Source: Antedon mediterranea | Lineage: Eukaryota; Echinodermata; Crinoidea; Comatulida; Antedonidae | Reading direction: 5' to 3' | Assembly: GCF_964355755.1 (NCBI RefSeq) | Contig: NC_092670.1 | Span: 34,211,795-34,275,794 of the forward strand | Length of the DNA: 64,000 nt | Part shown: one piece after another, positions 19,624-32,700 of the stretch | Layout: the number at the start of each line of letters is the position of its first letter | Position numbering within the stretch: the first letter of the stretch is position 1 | Program-made: the position numbers and the translations under genes | The notes under the pieces: model-generated | Told to the model about the DNA's origin: nothing | Database searches by the model: none | The model's input: only the letters and a program-made list of their open reading frames with translations

Positions 19624-20780
19624 CTAGATGGTCATGACCACAGATGGTTCTCGAATACACAGGTCATTTCAGCGTAAAAAACTGAGTTTTTGTTAATGTA
19701 CGTACCGCATGACTAATGAATTGTCGTTTACAGGAACGAATAAATAGACACGATGAATTATATAGTCACCTAAAATTAGCACCCTGGTATTTACTTCCTA
19801 AAGAGAAAATTCCAAATCCAAATTTTTTATTCCACAATTTGTGTTTTGCATATAACGTTAGGGTTGAAGGATGGGGGAAGAATATGGGTACAAAGAGGAA
19901 CAATTTTATTTAAATATATTCTTTATCCACACAGTAAAACATTTGCGATATAATACTTTGTTATCTGTTGTCTGTCATAGTTGCTTGAATTAGTAAAGTA
20001 CATGTAACGATACACCACTACAACGTTTACATTTTTTATAATTAATAATTAATACAAACGTTGAGAAGCAACTGTCAGTAATTAAGTTTTTAATTATTAT
20101 ATTATGTGTTTTGTATCCAGCAGTAGGCCTAGAGCCTACCCACAGTCACAATGTTCTTTGTATGTGTTTATTCATTCAGAAAATTTCGATTCAAATGGCG
20201 ATCAAAAATGGTTAATACGTATTTACAATATTGTGAAAGTATTGTAACACTTTATCTCAGTTTTAAGTTTATTCTCCAAGGGCCCATAAATTTACCTAGA
20301 AACTGGGAGTCTGAGAGATTGGAATGTTTCATTCATCGCAAATCAATACATTTGTATAAACGTATATTAAATCTATCAAAATAGTATTTTTTAAGAAAAT
20401 CGGCCTGTCTTCAACATTATGACACTGTACTTGAGCTGTTCAACCGGTTTTCAGCTATTAAAATCAATTATCGTAGGAGGAGATAGGAAAATGCGAAGCA
20501 TCCTCGTATTATTGTGTGCAGGTATTTTTCAAGAGGACATCCATTAGACAGTGTATATCACGATCGGAAAACATCCCTGTTTGGGGCAAATCGTTTAACC
20601 TAAATTCGTTTTAATTGTCAATAACTAATTATCTAACTCAATTTAATTAGTAAACAGGGTTACATCAGGTGGTTAAAATCAGTACCGAGATTCTAACCAA
20701 CTTTGTATACTACAAGTAAACATTTTAGAAATAACGCACGATTTACCGAATTTTGTCCTTTACGTAAATTTATATATAGA
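19624..20780 (-). mobile_element. Non-autonomous Helitron, copy A
   Basis: Read on the minus strand, the element starts tctatatataaatttac after a host A (20781). It ends with a hairpin (atggtcatgaccat) running directly into CTAG, followed by host T. This is the canonical 5'-TC...hairpin-CTRR-3' structure with A^T target. A homologous copy with the same ends is at 47375-48921. No Rep/helicase frame is present. Confidence 0.8.
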
Positions 20781-20781
20781 T

Positions 20782-21610
20782 GAATGATTTACCTATAGAT
20801 ATAATCAATTAAAATTAATGTATTTTCCATTCGAAATTAATTTAAATATAGAAGGATGGCATAAGTGATAGTTCGTTGCGATAACTGCACACAATTATTA
20901 TACTACATGAGCAGAGATAGTTAATTGCATATTCATATTTCCAGAAGGTCAAACGGTCATCTATCTCAACGTTATATAGCGCATAGCACCGCGACTCGGC
21001 ATTTCACAGTTGAGTTTTCTTTTTGTTGGTGAAACATCGGTATGTGTCAGTTCAGGCTTCCTTTGTTTTGTATGTAAGAAAATTAATTCCACTGCTGCTT
21101 GTGGTTGAAGAAAAGTGAGCATTGAGAAAAGTGGCATGTAAAGAAGGGGAAAAGTTGACTGTGTATGAAGATTGTCTATTGAAACATCCATCCATTAGAC
21201 AGGCTTCTTTATTGTAGTTTATAAAGTTCTATAGTAAAGTGTTTAGTTGGGGAGCCAGAATCTGGCTGCCAGAAAGGGTTTACCTGCACCCTTCTCTAGG
21301 TAGCAAATTATGTTAACAATGTTTTTTTTGCTTCCTTATATCAATACAAATCAATTTGTTGCTGTTGGCTGAACAAATTGGGATTCTTTGTCAGTACGAC
21401 GGGCCAAAACTAAGGTCAATATATGGTCAAAGTTAAGACTTTGTGATAATTGTCCGGGTCTCAAATTACTCGTAAAGTATATATGTTTATATTTGTTCTA
21501 ATATGTAATAAAAATCATAAACTGTCAATAAACTCCTAATTGACCTTTGACATATAGCCGGCACAAACATTTTTGATTTATACTAATACTTTGCGTTACT
21601 TTAGTAGTCA
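20782..21610. other. Intergenic interval, no gene seen
   Basis: There is no frame with recognisable domains and no splice-compatible homology. Confidence 0.45.
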
Positions 21611-21611
21611 G

Positions 21612-21812
21612 TGGAGCTGTAGTTTGGTCGTTAACGTGCTTGCCTTCCAATCCCAAGGTCCGGGGTTCAATCCTAACCTTACTGACGACTCAAATCCACC
21701 CCCTGGAGCCTCAAATGAGGCGATGCGTTATGAAATCAAAGCTGCTGTTACCTACCAATCGATGGCAAGGAAAAGTAATTCTTGTGCAAAAAAATAATAT
21801 AAACAATAAAAA
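21612..21812 (+). repeat. tRNA-derived SINE-like element
   Basis: The A-box-like tagtttggtcgttaacgtgc and the B-box-like ggggttcaatcc are 40 bp apart. They are followed by a unique body and an A-rich end (aaaaaaataatataaac). Confidence 0.5.
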
Positions 21813-21980
21813 CATTCTTTTCCTGGTCAGACAGTGACGTGCGTGTGTTTGGTACGGTTTACAATAATATGATATGTTGTCATTGGTTTTGTAACAAAAT
21901 CAACTTCTGGTATTTTATGGAAACCTGTCTCCATACTTAGGGCTAATCAGTGCTTATAACAACATAGAACTTAACTCAAC

Positions 21981-22002
21981 CATGGAGAATTATTTCTCCA
22001 TG
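21981..22002. repeat. Short palindrome, CATGGAG family
   Basis: The arms catggagaa and ttctccatg flank ttat. Confidence 0.75.
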
Positions 22003-22408
22003 ATGCAACTAAATAAAACACAACTGAAAAGAACTAGTTGTGCAAGAGAAACTGATTAGCAACTGAACAGAACTGAAGTGCTTATGTCGACACTGGGACT
22101 GATTGTAACTAGTCATGGTTATCTTTCCACATGCACTTCTGGAATCGTAGTTGTATAGAATCAATCCTATGGGCACTTATTTTGTCTACAAATAACATCA
22201 AACTGATCGCTGCTAGTCGCTCAAAAAACTACACTCGACTTGTTCAGTCTATTTTGTTTCGACCACTTTCACATGTCGACTTTTTACTATTCTGAAATTC
22301 TTGTACGGTAGTTCATCGTGAAAGTGAATTGATCTAAGAAGTGGGCTTTCAGTGTAGCTAAACATTGTATTATTTTAAATAATTTCTATTTTGCTCAACA
22401 GATAAAAA

Positions 22409-25400
22409 ATGAAGATTGTGATTTTCATTGCTGTAGCCTGCTTAGGCATGGTTCAAGCCAAAACCTTGTATGGCTTAAAACCATTGTCGAAAGATATGGT
22501 GAATTACATCAACTATATCAACACTACTTGGAAAGTAAGTATACCAATTAATACAGAGAAATATATTAAGAGGCACTTTCCAAATGTGTCCCCTTAATAG
22601 GAGTTCTACCTAAATGTTGGCTCTGTTTCCCTATATATTTTTCGATGCTATATACTCATTGAAAATATCTTCATTATGTCGTATGACAACATTTCAGTGG
22701 CAAATAGTGCTATTTTAAATGAAACAAGTTCAGAACTCACTTTATATCCTGAATTCAACAAATATTTTTAAATTATCCAAATTTGATTCAATAATATCAT
22801 CTCATTGTACAAAGCTTTTACACTCCTAAACCCACACATCGAAAATTGGAAAACCATTAAAAAAAAAACTAATATATATATATATACAGTCTTTTTATTT
22901 TTGTCATTTTATTTTTTATGTACTTTCACAGTTACATATACAGTAACAGATTGTTAATTTTACATAATTTATATTATTTGCTTTAAATTAATAATATAAA
23001 TAAGTAAAATAAATATATTTAAACTTTAAATGTTATTAAAATCAAAAAATTATTGGTAAACATTTCTTGTAAAACTCATCTGAGCTGACTCGGAGAGAGG
23101 CCTACTGTACATCAAGACCAAAAATCAATACTGGGATGACTATACCCTGGGATATGCCTGTTAGGACATAAAGTAGGAGGTAGGATTAGATCCAAAGTGG
23201 TATTATACCCGAGGATATGGTGTTATAATCTTTTACAGGCTGGCCACAACAGGAATTTTGAAGGCATGACAATAAAGCAAATCAAGGGAATACTGGGAGC
23301 TCTACCGGTTCCTGAAAGCATGAAGCTGCCCAGGAAATCTTTTATTGTTGGTGATCTACCAGAAAACTTTGACAGCCGAACCAAGTGGTCTAATTGCCCA
23401 ACTATCAAGGAAGTTCGCGATGTGGGCTCATGTGGATCTAGCTGGGTCAGTGCTATGGATAAGGAAGAGTGGGAGAGGTGTGAAGGGACGGAGTGAAGAG
23501 TAGTTGGATTCGTAGACGAATGAGCTATACATGAAACAACCCTTAGCATTTTGTCTAAATATCTCGTTCACAAGACATACAAGTTTATTATACAATCATA
23601 AATCTACCTATAGCCATTGTTATTACTTAAATTAAACTTAAACCTTAAACAATTTTGAACACTAATATTTACGCATTCAATGTACGTATTTCCTAGATTA
23701 AAATTACTTGTGGACTAAAGTACAACGAACCTTTGTACACATAATTAACTACAGTATTATGATAATATAATCATTATTAAATGTTTGTTGATTGTTGTAG
23801 GCATTCGGCGCAGTTGAATCAATGTCTGATAGGTACTGTATCCACTCGGGAGGAAGAGTAAATTTCTGATAACCTGCTGTAGCAGCTGCGGTTTTGGGTA
23901 GGTTGATTACAGCTTGCCACTGGTTTAATCTTTACACTTACACTTTTAGAAAGTTTAGATAGATTAAATTAGATTGAAATTCACCTTTTTTGGAACAAAC
24001 AAGAAAACATTGTTTTTATTTTTCATTAAGTCTGCTTACCAAAGGTTAAATAAAGTGAGACAATACAATACATTGCATTGAATTCCACGATTCAGTATAA
24101 CATAACTATAAATCTCAAACTGATTATTTATTATTGTTTATTGGTATTTCTTAAAAATTTACATTTATTCAAAGATTTTTGAGTGTGAATTAAAATAAAA
24201 TGTTTTACTGCGTAACACTCGGTAGAAAGTCTCAGAAATTTATTCAAACATTACCTAGTGATCTAATTTCAATTACAGATGCGATGGTGGATATCCACCT
24301 GAAGCCTGGAACTACTGGAAAAATTACGGAATTGTAACGGGGGGTAATTACAACACCAGTCAAGGCTGTCAGCCATACCTCATTCCATCATGTGACCATC
24401 ATGTCTTTGGAAAGTTTCATCCATGTGGCGGTATCTTACCAACTCCTGAGTGTTCCAGGTCTTGTGAGAATGGCTACTCTGTCAAGTACAATGATGATAA
24501 GAAATTTGGTAAGTACTGCACAATAAAATATTTATGTGTTGTCAGTTGGCAAGCAAGTATGAACATTTTGTTAAATGCGTGGCTTTCTATCTATTTATAA
24601 ATCTGCTTAAAAACATTTCTTTATCGCCTAAAGGTGCTACAGCCTATCAAGTTTCTGGAGTACAACAAATTATGACGGAGATAATGACCAATGGACCAGT
24701 AGAAGGAGACTTCACTGTGTATGCAGATTTTCCAAACTACAAATCAGGTAAGCATTCAATCTGAAGTACATCTGTAACAAAAGACCATTATAAGTAGTCT
24801 ATATTCTGGTAGCGAAATTGTTATTACTCCAAGTATTGGGCAGAAATCTTGAATAATAATAAAGATTCATTATTGAGATAGGCGACCTATATTTCCTAAA
24901 TATAACTTAACATAACCATCAAAATCATAGATTTCAATAGTGTTGAAACCAATGGCTTCAGGTCCACAAGACATTTGCGCCTCACAAGCAGACTTAGCAA
25001 AAAATGTTTATACTGCCTATTCCATCTATGTCCATGCTTATATAGTGCCCCCTATGTCAAATAATAGACATTTCTGGTAAACCTATATGATGTCCATCCA
25101 TTATCATTGTACTTGAGGCTATTAGTATTATAGGCTACCGATTTGGATATCTTCTTTCTATCATATCCCAAATCTTCAGTTTAAATAACAATTCCTACAG
25201 ATTGATTCTCATGTATCTCATACTGTATACTGTAAGAATATTGTTTGTTAAATAGTTATCTAATTCCTTGTTGCCAACTCCTGGAATCCAGACTGGGGTG
25301 ATAATGGTACTTATTTCATTTCTTTTATTGCATTACTCTCTTCTTTTTTTTTTACATAGAGTACATCTCTTATCATATGTGGTTTTATTTTTCTTTACAT

Positions 25401-25485
25401 TTTAGGCTTTTTCAAGATTGTTCGTGGCACTAATGAATGTGGAATAGAGAGTGATATAAATGCTGGAATTCCTAAACTGCCTTAA
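22409..25485 (+). pseudogene. Cathepsin B-like peptidase, degenerate, Cys-to-Ser
   Basis: Exons are 22409-22534 (signal peptide MKIVIFIAVACLGMVQA and start of the inhibitory propeptide), 23239-23445 (rest of the propeptide, [25 protein letters not shown]), 23801-23897, 24279-24508 (CDGGYPPEAWNYW and the occluding loop CDHHVFGKFHPC), 24634-24747 ([14 protein letters not shown]), a remnant at 25267-25306 (LVANSWNPDWGDN) and 25406-25485 ([20 protein letters not shown]). Cathepsin B is a lysosomal papain-family protease. Here the nucleophile Cys of GSCGSCW is Ser. Exon 3 is about 22 nt shorter than usual and reaches a stop at 23867. The segment with the catalytic His (GGHA) is missing between 24748 and 25266. 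Ser variants exist in the non-peptidase relative TINAG, but the frameshift and lost segment make a pseudogene more likely. Confidence 0.85.
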
Positions 25486-26416
25486 TTGTAGTGAGTATAT
25501 AATAGTAGTAGGCTCGTAAACCAAACAGAATTTTTAACCTGGGAGCACTGATATATATTAATACGCCTGTCAAAAAGTAGTTTACAGCTGCCATGCCATT
25601 GTCATCTCTCAACCTTCACTCCCCGGACTTTTATGTTGCACTGCTTAACCAATTATAATGTATAATGCACAAAATTTTGCCTTTTTTCCAAAAATGTTTA
25701 TTCTTCTCATTTTAGGATCATCAATGCGATGACGAGTAGTGCAAGATTGAAGAAAAACTTAATTCAGCTTATTTAAATGCAATTTATTTTGTGTAATTAC
25801 ATAAAAAAAACAAATGAAGATGTCCCACTAGTCAATAGAAGTCTTTTTATATTTTGTAATATTAGAAATAAATCATAGATCATAAATTAAATTGGTGATG
25901 GTGATAAATATTAATTAGCAAGAAAGGCACAGTACTTGCAATAAACTATGACCTATGACCTGGTGTTTCTGTACTTTTTATGTTATGGCTCAAGAAGAAT
26001 GTTGATTTTTTTAAGCCAGTCTGCTGCCGGAATTTGAACAGGGGTGGGTGTTTTTTGTTGCTTATTTCTAGTTTGAAAAAGACAAGAAAACCTAAACTTT
26101 CCACTGGCTATGGGCTTTCTAAACTTTGAATTTACATCAACCATGGTCCATGTGATGAGCATATAAGCGAAATTTAAAAAAACAGACCTATGAAGTATAT
26201 CACTGAATTGCACACAACCCAATGTCTCCCTCTCACAACCAACTGCCTGTTGCAACTCTTACAGTATGAGTAGTAAGTTTTTACTGAAAATATATAAAAA
26301 TGTTTGTAGGCCTAGCCTCTAAGAAAAAAACTGGCTGAAGTGTACTTGCAGTACTTTTACTAGTAGGCCTACTAACTTCAGCTTGAGTGGTGATCTATGC
26401 CAACCACACTGCCAAA
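25486..26416. other. Intergenic interval
   Basis: It holds the 3' region of the cathepsin locus, then sequence without recognisable coding or repeat structure. Confidence 0.45.
25939..25944 (+). terminator. Possible polyadenylation signal of the cathepsin locus
   Basis: An aataaa lies about 450 bp after the stop codon; another is near 25866. Which one was used is unknown. Confidence 0.3.
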
Positions 26417-26599
26417 TGTTTTAGATTGTTGCATTGCACAAGCATTTTATCATAATTTAATACTTAGCCAAGGGAATTTACAATATAAATCTGAAATTGC
26501 GATAGCTAGCATCCCATCTCGTGTCGGCCTTTTTTCGCGAAAAAACATTCAACCAATTGTATGCCGCGATCTAACTCTTCTAGCAAGTGATCATCGCCC
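26417..26599. promoter_or_regulatory. TRMT11-proximal segment duplicated at 18791
   Basis: The block ends about 140 bp upstream of the likely TRMT11 start and is shared with 18791-18969. Position suggests promoter sequence. That role is inferred; the duplication is directly visible. Confidence 0.45.
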
Positions 26600-26740
26600 C
26601 TCTGCTTTGTTTCGCCCAATCCGAATAGAAACTGGAACATTTAGGCTAAGAGAGATTCGACAACAGAGGGTAGCATATACAACATGGCTGCGCGCAGTAC
26701 AGCAAATGTTTTGAAGATGATGGGAAAGACACCATCGATA

Positions 26741-29700
26741 ATGAAGGATTATTTGTTTTTATTCGCTCAAGAACATGTAGAATTTCGAGTACCAGTTAGT
26801 TTCAATGTATTTCATTTTAGGAATAACATATATTTAAATTGTAGGCCTACGCGAGGTTTTAATTACTAAAGGTAGGCCTACTAGTTAGGCCCTCTCTAAA
26901 GAGTCTCTAGGGTAGTAGGCTAGCTACTGTAGCTAGCCTAGGCCTATTTATATAGGCCTGGCTTAAGCCTACTATACTAACTAGGCCTAGGGGCCTAGGC
27001 CAAGTTAGGGCCGGGTGGGAGGAAGGAGCAGCTGGAGGAGGCCTTTTTTAATTGTACGCCAACACTCCCTCTCTCTCCTGGTAGGCCGGTGGGTAGAGGC
27101 TAAGTTCTACTTTATAATTAATTTAAATTTACACACACAGTTGACTGTGCTGTACAGTGTCAGTAGATCATACATAGAGATATTATAGTGAATTATAATA
27201 TCTCTAAGAGTAGATCAACATTCAGTTAACAAGCTAAAAAGCTTATGTATCCCTTCCTTTCCTTTCTTCTTTTTTACAAATTATTGTATAGACGTTTGAG
27301 GGATCCAGGTACAAACAATCACTTGTTTATAATATATTGTATGTATGTGTGTACAGTATGTATAGATATGTACTAAATAACATTACTATTTTTTATATTG
27401 CAGGAATTGCAGTCACTTGTAGGAATTCATGGAATTAAAATGGAAATGATTGAAAAACATAACAACACTGTAAGGTTGCTATATATTGTACAGTAATTCC
27501 CAAACCTTACACTTTATTGTACTGTAATACCATTAATATAATGTTCTAAAAATATGGTATAACATTCTTGGATATTTAATAATTTTTAAGACAACGTTTC
27601 TTATATTTACTTATTTTATTGATGAAAATGCAATTAGCTCTAGGCCTATCCTATTTTGTGTATAATTTACAGCCTGAAAATTTAAAATATATATATATAT
27701 ATATATGAGAGAATGTATCTGGTGGGTGAAAATCTGTGATAATACCATACATGGCTCTGTGGTCTAGTGGTATGATACTCGCCCTGTAAGCGAGAGGTTG
27801 CAGGTTCGAATCCAGCCAGAGACATTTTTTCATACAACTAAAAAATATGGAACTTTCGCCAATGAGCTATGCTCGACGCGATTATGAGATCATGTTCCGA
27901 ATATGAGCACTGTTTCTATAATTTACAGTATGATTTATATATATATATATACTGTATATATATATATAGTGGTTGCACTTGGCAGGGCCTGATTAAATTA
28001 AAATTACACTATCACAATATAGTCCTTTAAATTAAGCTATCATTAGGTGTACTATTGCAAAAAACATTTTTATGAGTTTTTCAGTAAACCAACCAACATA
28101 AAAAAACAAGGTCTACATATTGTTATATAGTCAGTGTCATAAAACGAGACTCTGGCTCAGGCAGTATTTCAGTATTATTAAACACATATTTGTCTTATTT
28201 TAGTCGCCATTTCTGGTTGTCCAACTACCCTCGGAGGAATGTGCCGTAAAGATTATGGGACGGTGTATTTTAGCAAAATCAATTATTGAATTATGGGCGA
28301 GAGGAAACTCGAGGCAAGAAGTTTATGATAAATTAAGGGATTTCCCAAAGGAGCGGTCCTCTTTTTTCAGCGGAGAAGATCAAAGTTTTTGTCTAAGAGT
28401 TCACACTTTTGGTAAAACACTTACTGGTGAAAAAAAGTTATCAATAATTCAGGTAAATATGATGTTTTTTTTTAAATATAAAAACAAGACTTCTGGATCA
28501 TCGATATTAATAATATAAGAATCCTTCAATCCTTTTCTTTTGAGGTGAGTAAGTTCGATCACTCACCTAACACACTCCTAAACTGCCCTTGTGGAGTGCG
28601 ATTTACAACACACTTAAATTTGATAAACTTCTACACACTAAAATACAAACAGCACACCTACAGCATCCCTGAATGTATTGAGGAGTATAATTTGTAGCAC
28701 ACCTATTATTTTCAAAAGACAATGCCTGATCCTTGTTCATAGAGATTGGAGAAGCGTGAAACAAATCATCCATGCCATTTCCAAAATATATGTGATTATG
28801 GATAAATATATAATACTGTAGTATGATGATTTTGCCATCTCTTTGGACCACCAATGTTAAAAAATTAGAAGTGCTCTCCTAAATGTATAAAATATTTAAG
28901 TAAAAAGAAAATTATAAAATGCACCAACCAATAAACATGATTGACCGAGAAATCTATTTAATTATGCATAATTAATTAGTTACATTATTTTTTCCCATAG
29001 GACGTTGTAAAACATCTTAACTTCAAAGGACCAGTTAACTTAACAAATCCAGACAATATGTTTTTCCTATATGAAGATTATGGAATTAATCCTAACACTG
29101 CTCCAGACGAACCTTATAGTGTGTACTTTGGAAGATGGGTAAGAGGAATGCATGTTTTTATTGAAATATTTGAAGGATAGAATAGAATAATGAAGATATA
29201 CCTGATAGAGGTGTTTTTTCCTTCTTATAGTCCAATTCTATACAGTGTGCCATATTTTAACTTTGTTTTTTATTTGCTGCTCAGATTTCAGTATAGATAT
29301 TACATTAATAATGATATTTATAGAATTATGAAGATATACCTGATAGAGGTGTTTTTTCCTTTCTTATAGTCCAATTCTATACAGTGTGCCATATTTTAAC
29401 TTTGTTTTTTATTTGCTGCTCAGATTTCAGTATAGATATTACATTAATAATGATATTTATAGAATTATGAAGATACAGTATACCTGATAGAGGAGTTTTT
29501 TCCTTCTTATAGTCCAATTCTATACAGTGTGCCATATTTTAACTTTGTTTTTTATTTGCTGCTCAGATTTCAGTATAGATATTACATTAATAATGATATT
29601 TATAGAATTATGAAGATATACCTGATAGAGGTGTTTTTTCCTTTCTTATAGTCCAGTTCTATACAGTGTGCCATATTTTAACTTTGTTTTTTATTTGCTG

Positions 29701-32700
29701 CTCAGATTTCAGTATAGATATTACATTAATAATGATATTTATTTTTATATATTCTGTCTTTATACTGAATGACACTTTTCAATAACAGTAGTTTACATTA
29801 ATTTACAATATGCTAAATATCTGCACAAAAAATACACAGTATAATATAAATGATGGAAGAAATATTGAAGGGAAAAGATAAATACGGTATTCCGTAAATA
29901 ACCCAATGGAATCACATGGAATTTATGTCTGTAGCTACCAGAACATAAAAAAAACAAAACCAAAATTATTAAGTAATAATTGTATATTAACTACTGTATA
30001 TATATATATGTCTATTTTATCACCTCATAAATGTTATTACACTAATTGTGTCTCCATTGTTCTTCACCTGTTTCTGGGTCCATTGAAAAAATGAATGTAA
30101 TTTCAAATATGTATTTTACTGTAAAGATATGTGATGGTCAACGTAAGCTAGCAGATACGTATTCAGTAAAGAAAAGGCATTTTATAGGAAACACAAGCAT
30201 GGATGCAGCCTTATCATTCATCATGGCAAACCAGGCTAGAATAACACCAAATAGTTTTGTTTTTGATCCCTTTGTGGGTACAGGTAAGTTAAAAAATAAA
30301 ACTTGACTTGGAAGCAATGTAAATATCTACTGTAATCGCTTGAGTTATGTTTGTTTGTACGTTTTTATATATTTAGGCAAATTGTCAAGGATAACGGTAA
30401 CCATAAGGGAATTCATTCACTATCCTTCTTAAAGGTGGCAATCCTGTTCACAAGACAAACATATACACAAGATGCTCTACATGAACAAATTCTTAATTGC
30501 CACACAAAAGTTAAAAATTAAGTAACTCTAAAAATTGATCCATCTTCCAAATACGGAGTGTCTTTATACCAACCTTGGCATTCATTTAGTTTTAAATATG
30601 AAATTGCCATTTTCCTATACTCTAGGTAAAATGAGACTCTATGAATAAAAATGTTTGTTGTTATTATTTATTTAACTGGATGACCTCTTCAGTCAAAGGC
30701 TGGTCTCCCTGAGGGCCCAGTTAAGATCAGTGGCTGTGACATACTAGTACACTGGGGTAACCCCTACTCATCTCAAATGACTTACTAGGTTCTTTAAAAT
30801 GCACCTGAGTTAGATGTGTCAATAGACCTACAGGTTATAGTCCTTATCCGAGAAGACTCGTTCTACCACAAGAACCATTGAGCGAACCATTGCAAACTCC
30901 TGTATGGGCACAAAAGTAGTCTTCACTAGTTCATTCAAAGATTTTTAAAAATGTAATGCTGCGTCGGTGTTTCGAAAATAGTCTGGATAATCATTTAATC
31001 CGGTTTATAATGCTTTTTGATCAGGAAGCCTTCTGATAAGTGCCGCTCATTTTGGTGCGTATGTGATGGGTGCTGATATCAACTATGAAACCATACATGG
31101 ATGCGGAAAGTCAAGTAGGACAAACCAGATATATAGAGGTCAGTAGAGAGGTCAGGTCAGTGAATAATGTGTTGTGCAATATCAAGCCTGTTGCCAGAGG
31201 GTATACATGTAGGGTTTGAACAAACCCTTGCCTAAGTACCCTTTTGAATCTAAAGACCAGCAGTGCACATAATGATAAATATGCCAAATTCGCCTAGTTC
31301 ATGAAATCTTTTTGCAAACCTTTGTATGTAGCTGCCTTTGTAAACAAAAATATTACTCACAGCCCCCACCCCTCTAGCAATAAAATATTTATTGTGATTT
31401 GTTTTTGTGGTTGTATACTTGTAGGCAAAGATGAAAATATAAGAGCAAATCTTCGACAGTATGGACTGGAACATTCATACATTGATGTACTGATGGCAGA
31501 CTTCTCCTGCAATGTCTGGAGAGAACAACCAATGTTTGATGCCATCATTACAGATCGTAAGTTAAGATGATTATTGTGTATACTGGACCTACTGTTTATA
31601 GTCCTTATCCAAGAAGACTTGTTCTACCACCAAAACCATGGCATGAGTGAGCCTTGAACTCATGCCATTTGGCAATACATTTCGGTTCCACTGTTTTAAC
31701 CATTCAGCCACTCACATCATGGCAGTCATGTTAAATCTATTTATTGATGATCTGGTGATAGTATGTTGTTGACTGTGGTAAAACGTCGGTGGTGGTATTA
31801 ATTCAACCATTGTATTACCACCAACCACATTTTACCACAAAATAATTCCTCCGTGGTTACACAACCAGAAAAGTATTGATTTTCAAGATTTTTCCATTCA
31901 TATTTACTTTTATATATACTTTAGCTCCATATGGAATTAGGGAGTCTACCAGAAAAATTGGATCCAAAAAAGAAGCTAAAATTGAAGAAGAACAGTGAGT
32001 ATATATAGTTGACTTTGCTTGATGTTATCAGGTCATTGTGAAGCTATAAGCTTATATTATGACCAATCACTTTCATAAAACATATTTACACTTTATGATT
32101 GAGCATTGTAGCATGACAATAACTGAAAGAGCATTAGAGTATGACAATACTTATTTTACTTTAAAGCCTTGATGGCCACATACCGTCTTCTCGAAGCTAC
32201 AGTCTGGCTGATATTTTCACCGATCTGCTTAATTTTTCTGCTCGATATCTCCGCCTAAATGGATCTCTTGTATACTGGTTACCAACTCATAGACCAGAGT
32301 AAGTATTCAGATTATATCTGACATATTACCAAAGAACCTAAAACACAAGAATCTCATTTCTGTCAATTTGCATTCAAAACACTGTATCGGAAGTATAGGG
32401 TTGTATGGTCACACTGCCCACCCTCATTTCCCCATTCACAACACCCTCTCACAACTAGAATTACAGCTTTTGTATGCCCTGTCATGTCGGTTATCCTATC
32501 TCCTCTACAGTATAGCAAAGATTTTGCGTTTCTAACATGTTGAGGGCGCACTACTCCATTGCTCACAATGGCGCGACCCATTAGCGCTCTTCTATCCTAC
32601 AATGCCTTTCGAAAATGTTTCGCGGTTCAGACGAACAGGAGATTATTGTGTTGTACGTTCTTTGTTGCTAGAATAGAGCATGTAGTACGTTAGTCTGGGA

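Noticed and set aside
26397-26714. 105-residue frame upstream of TRMT11
   Set aside because: It lies over the duplicated promoter-proximal block, whose copy at 18791 has indels that are not multiples of three; not protein-like.
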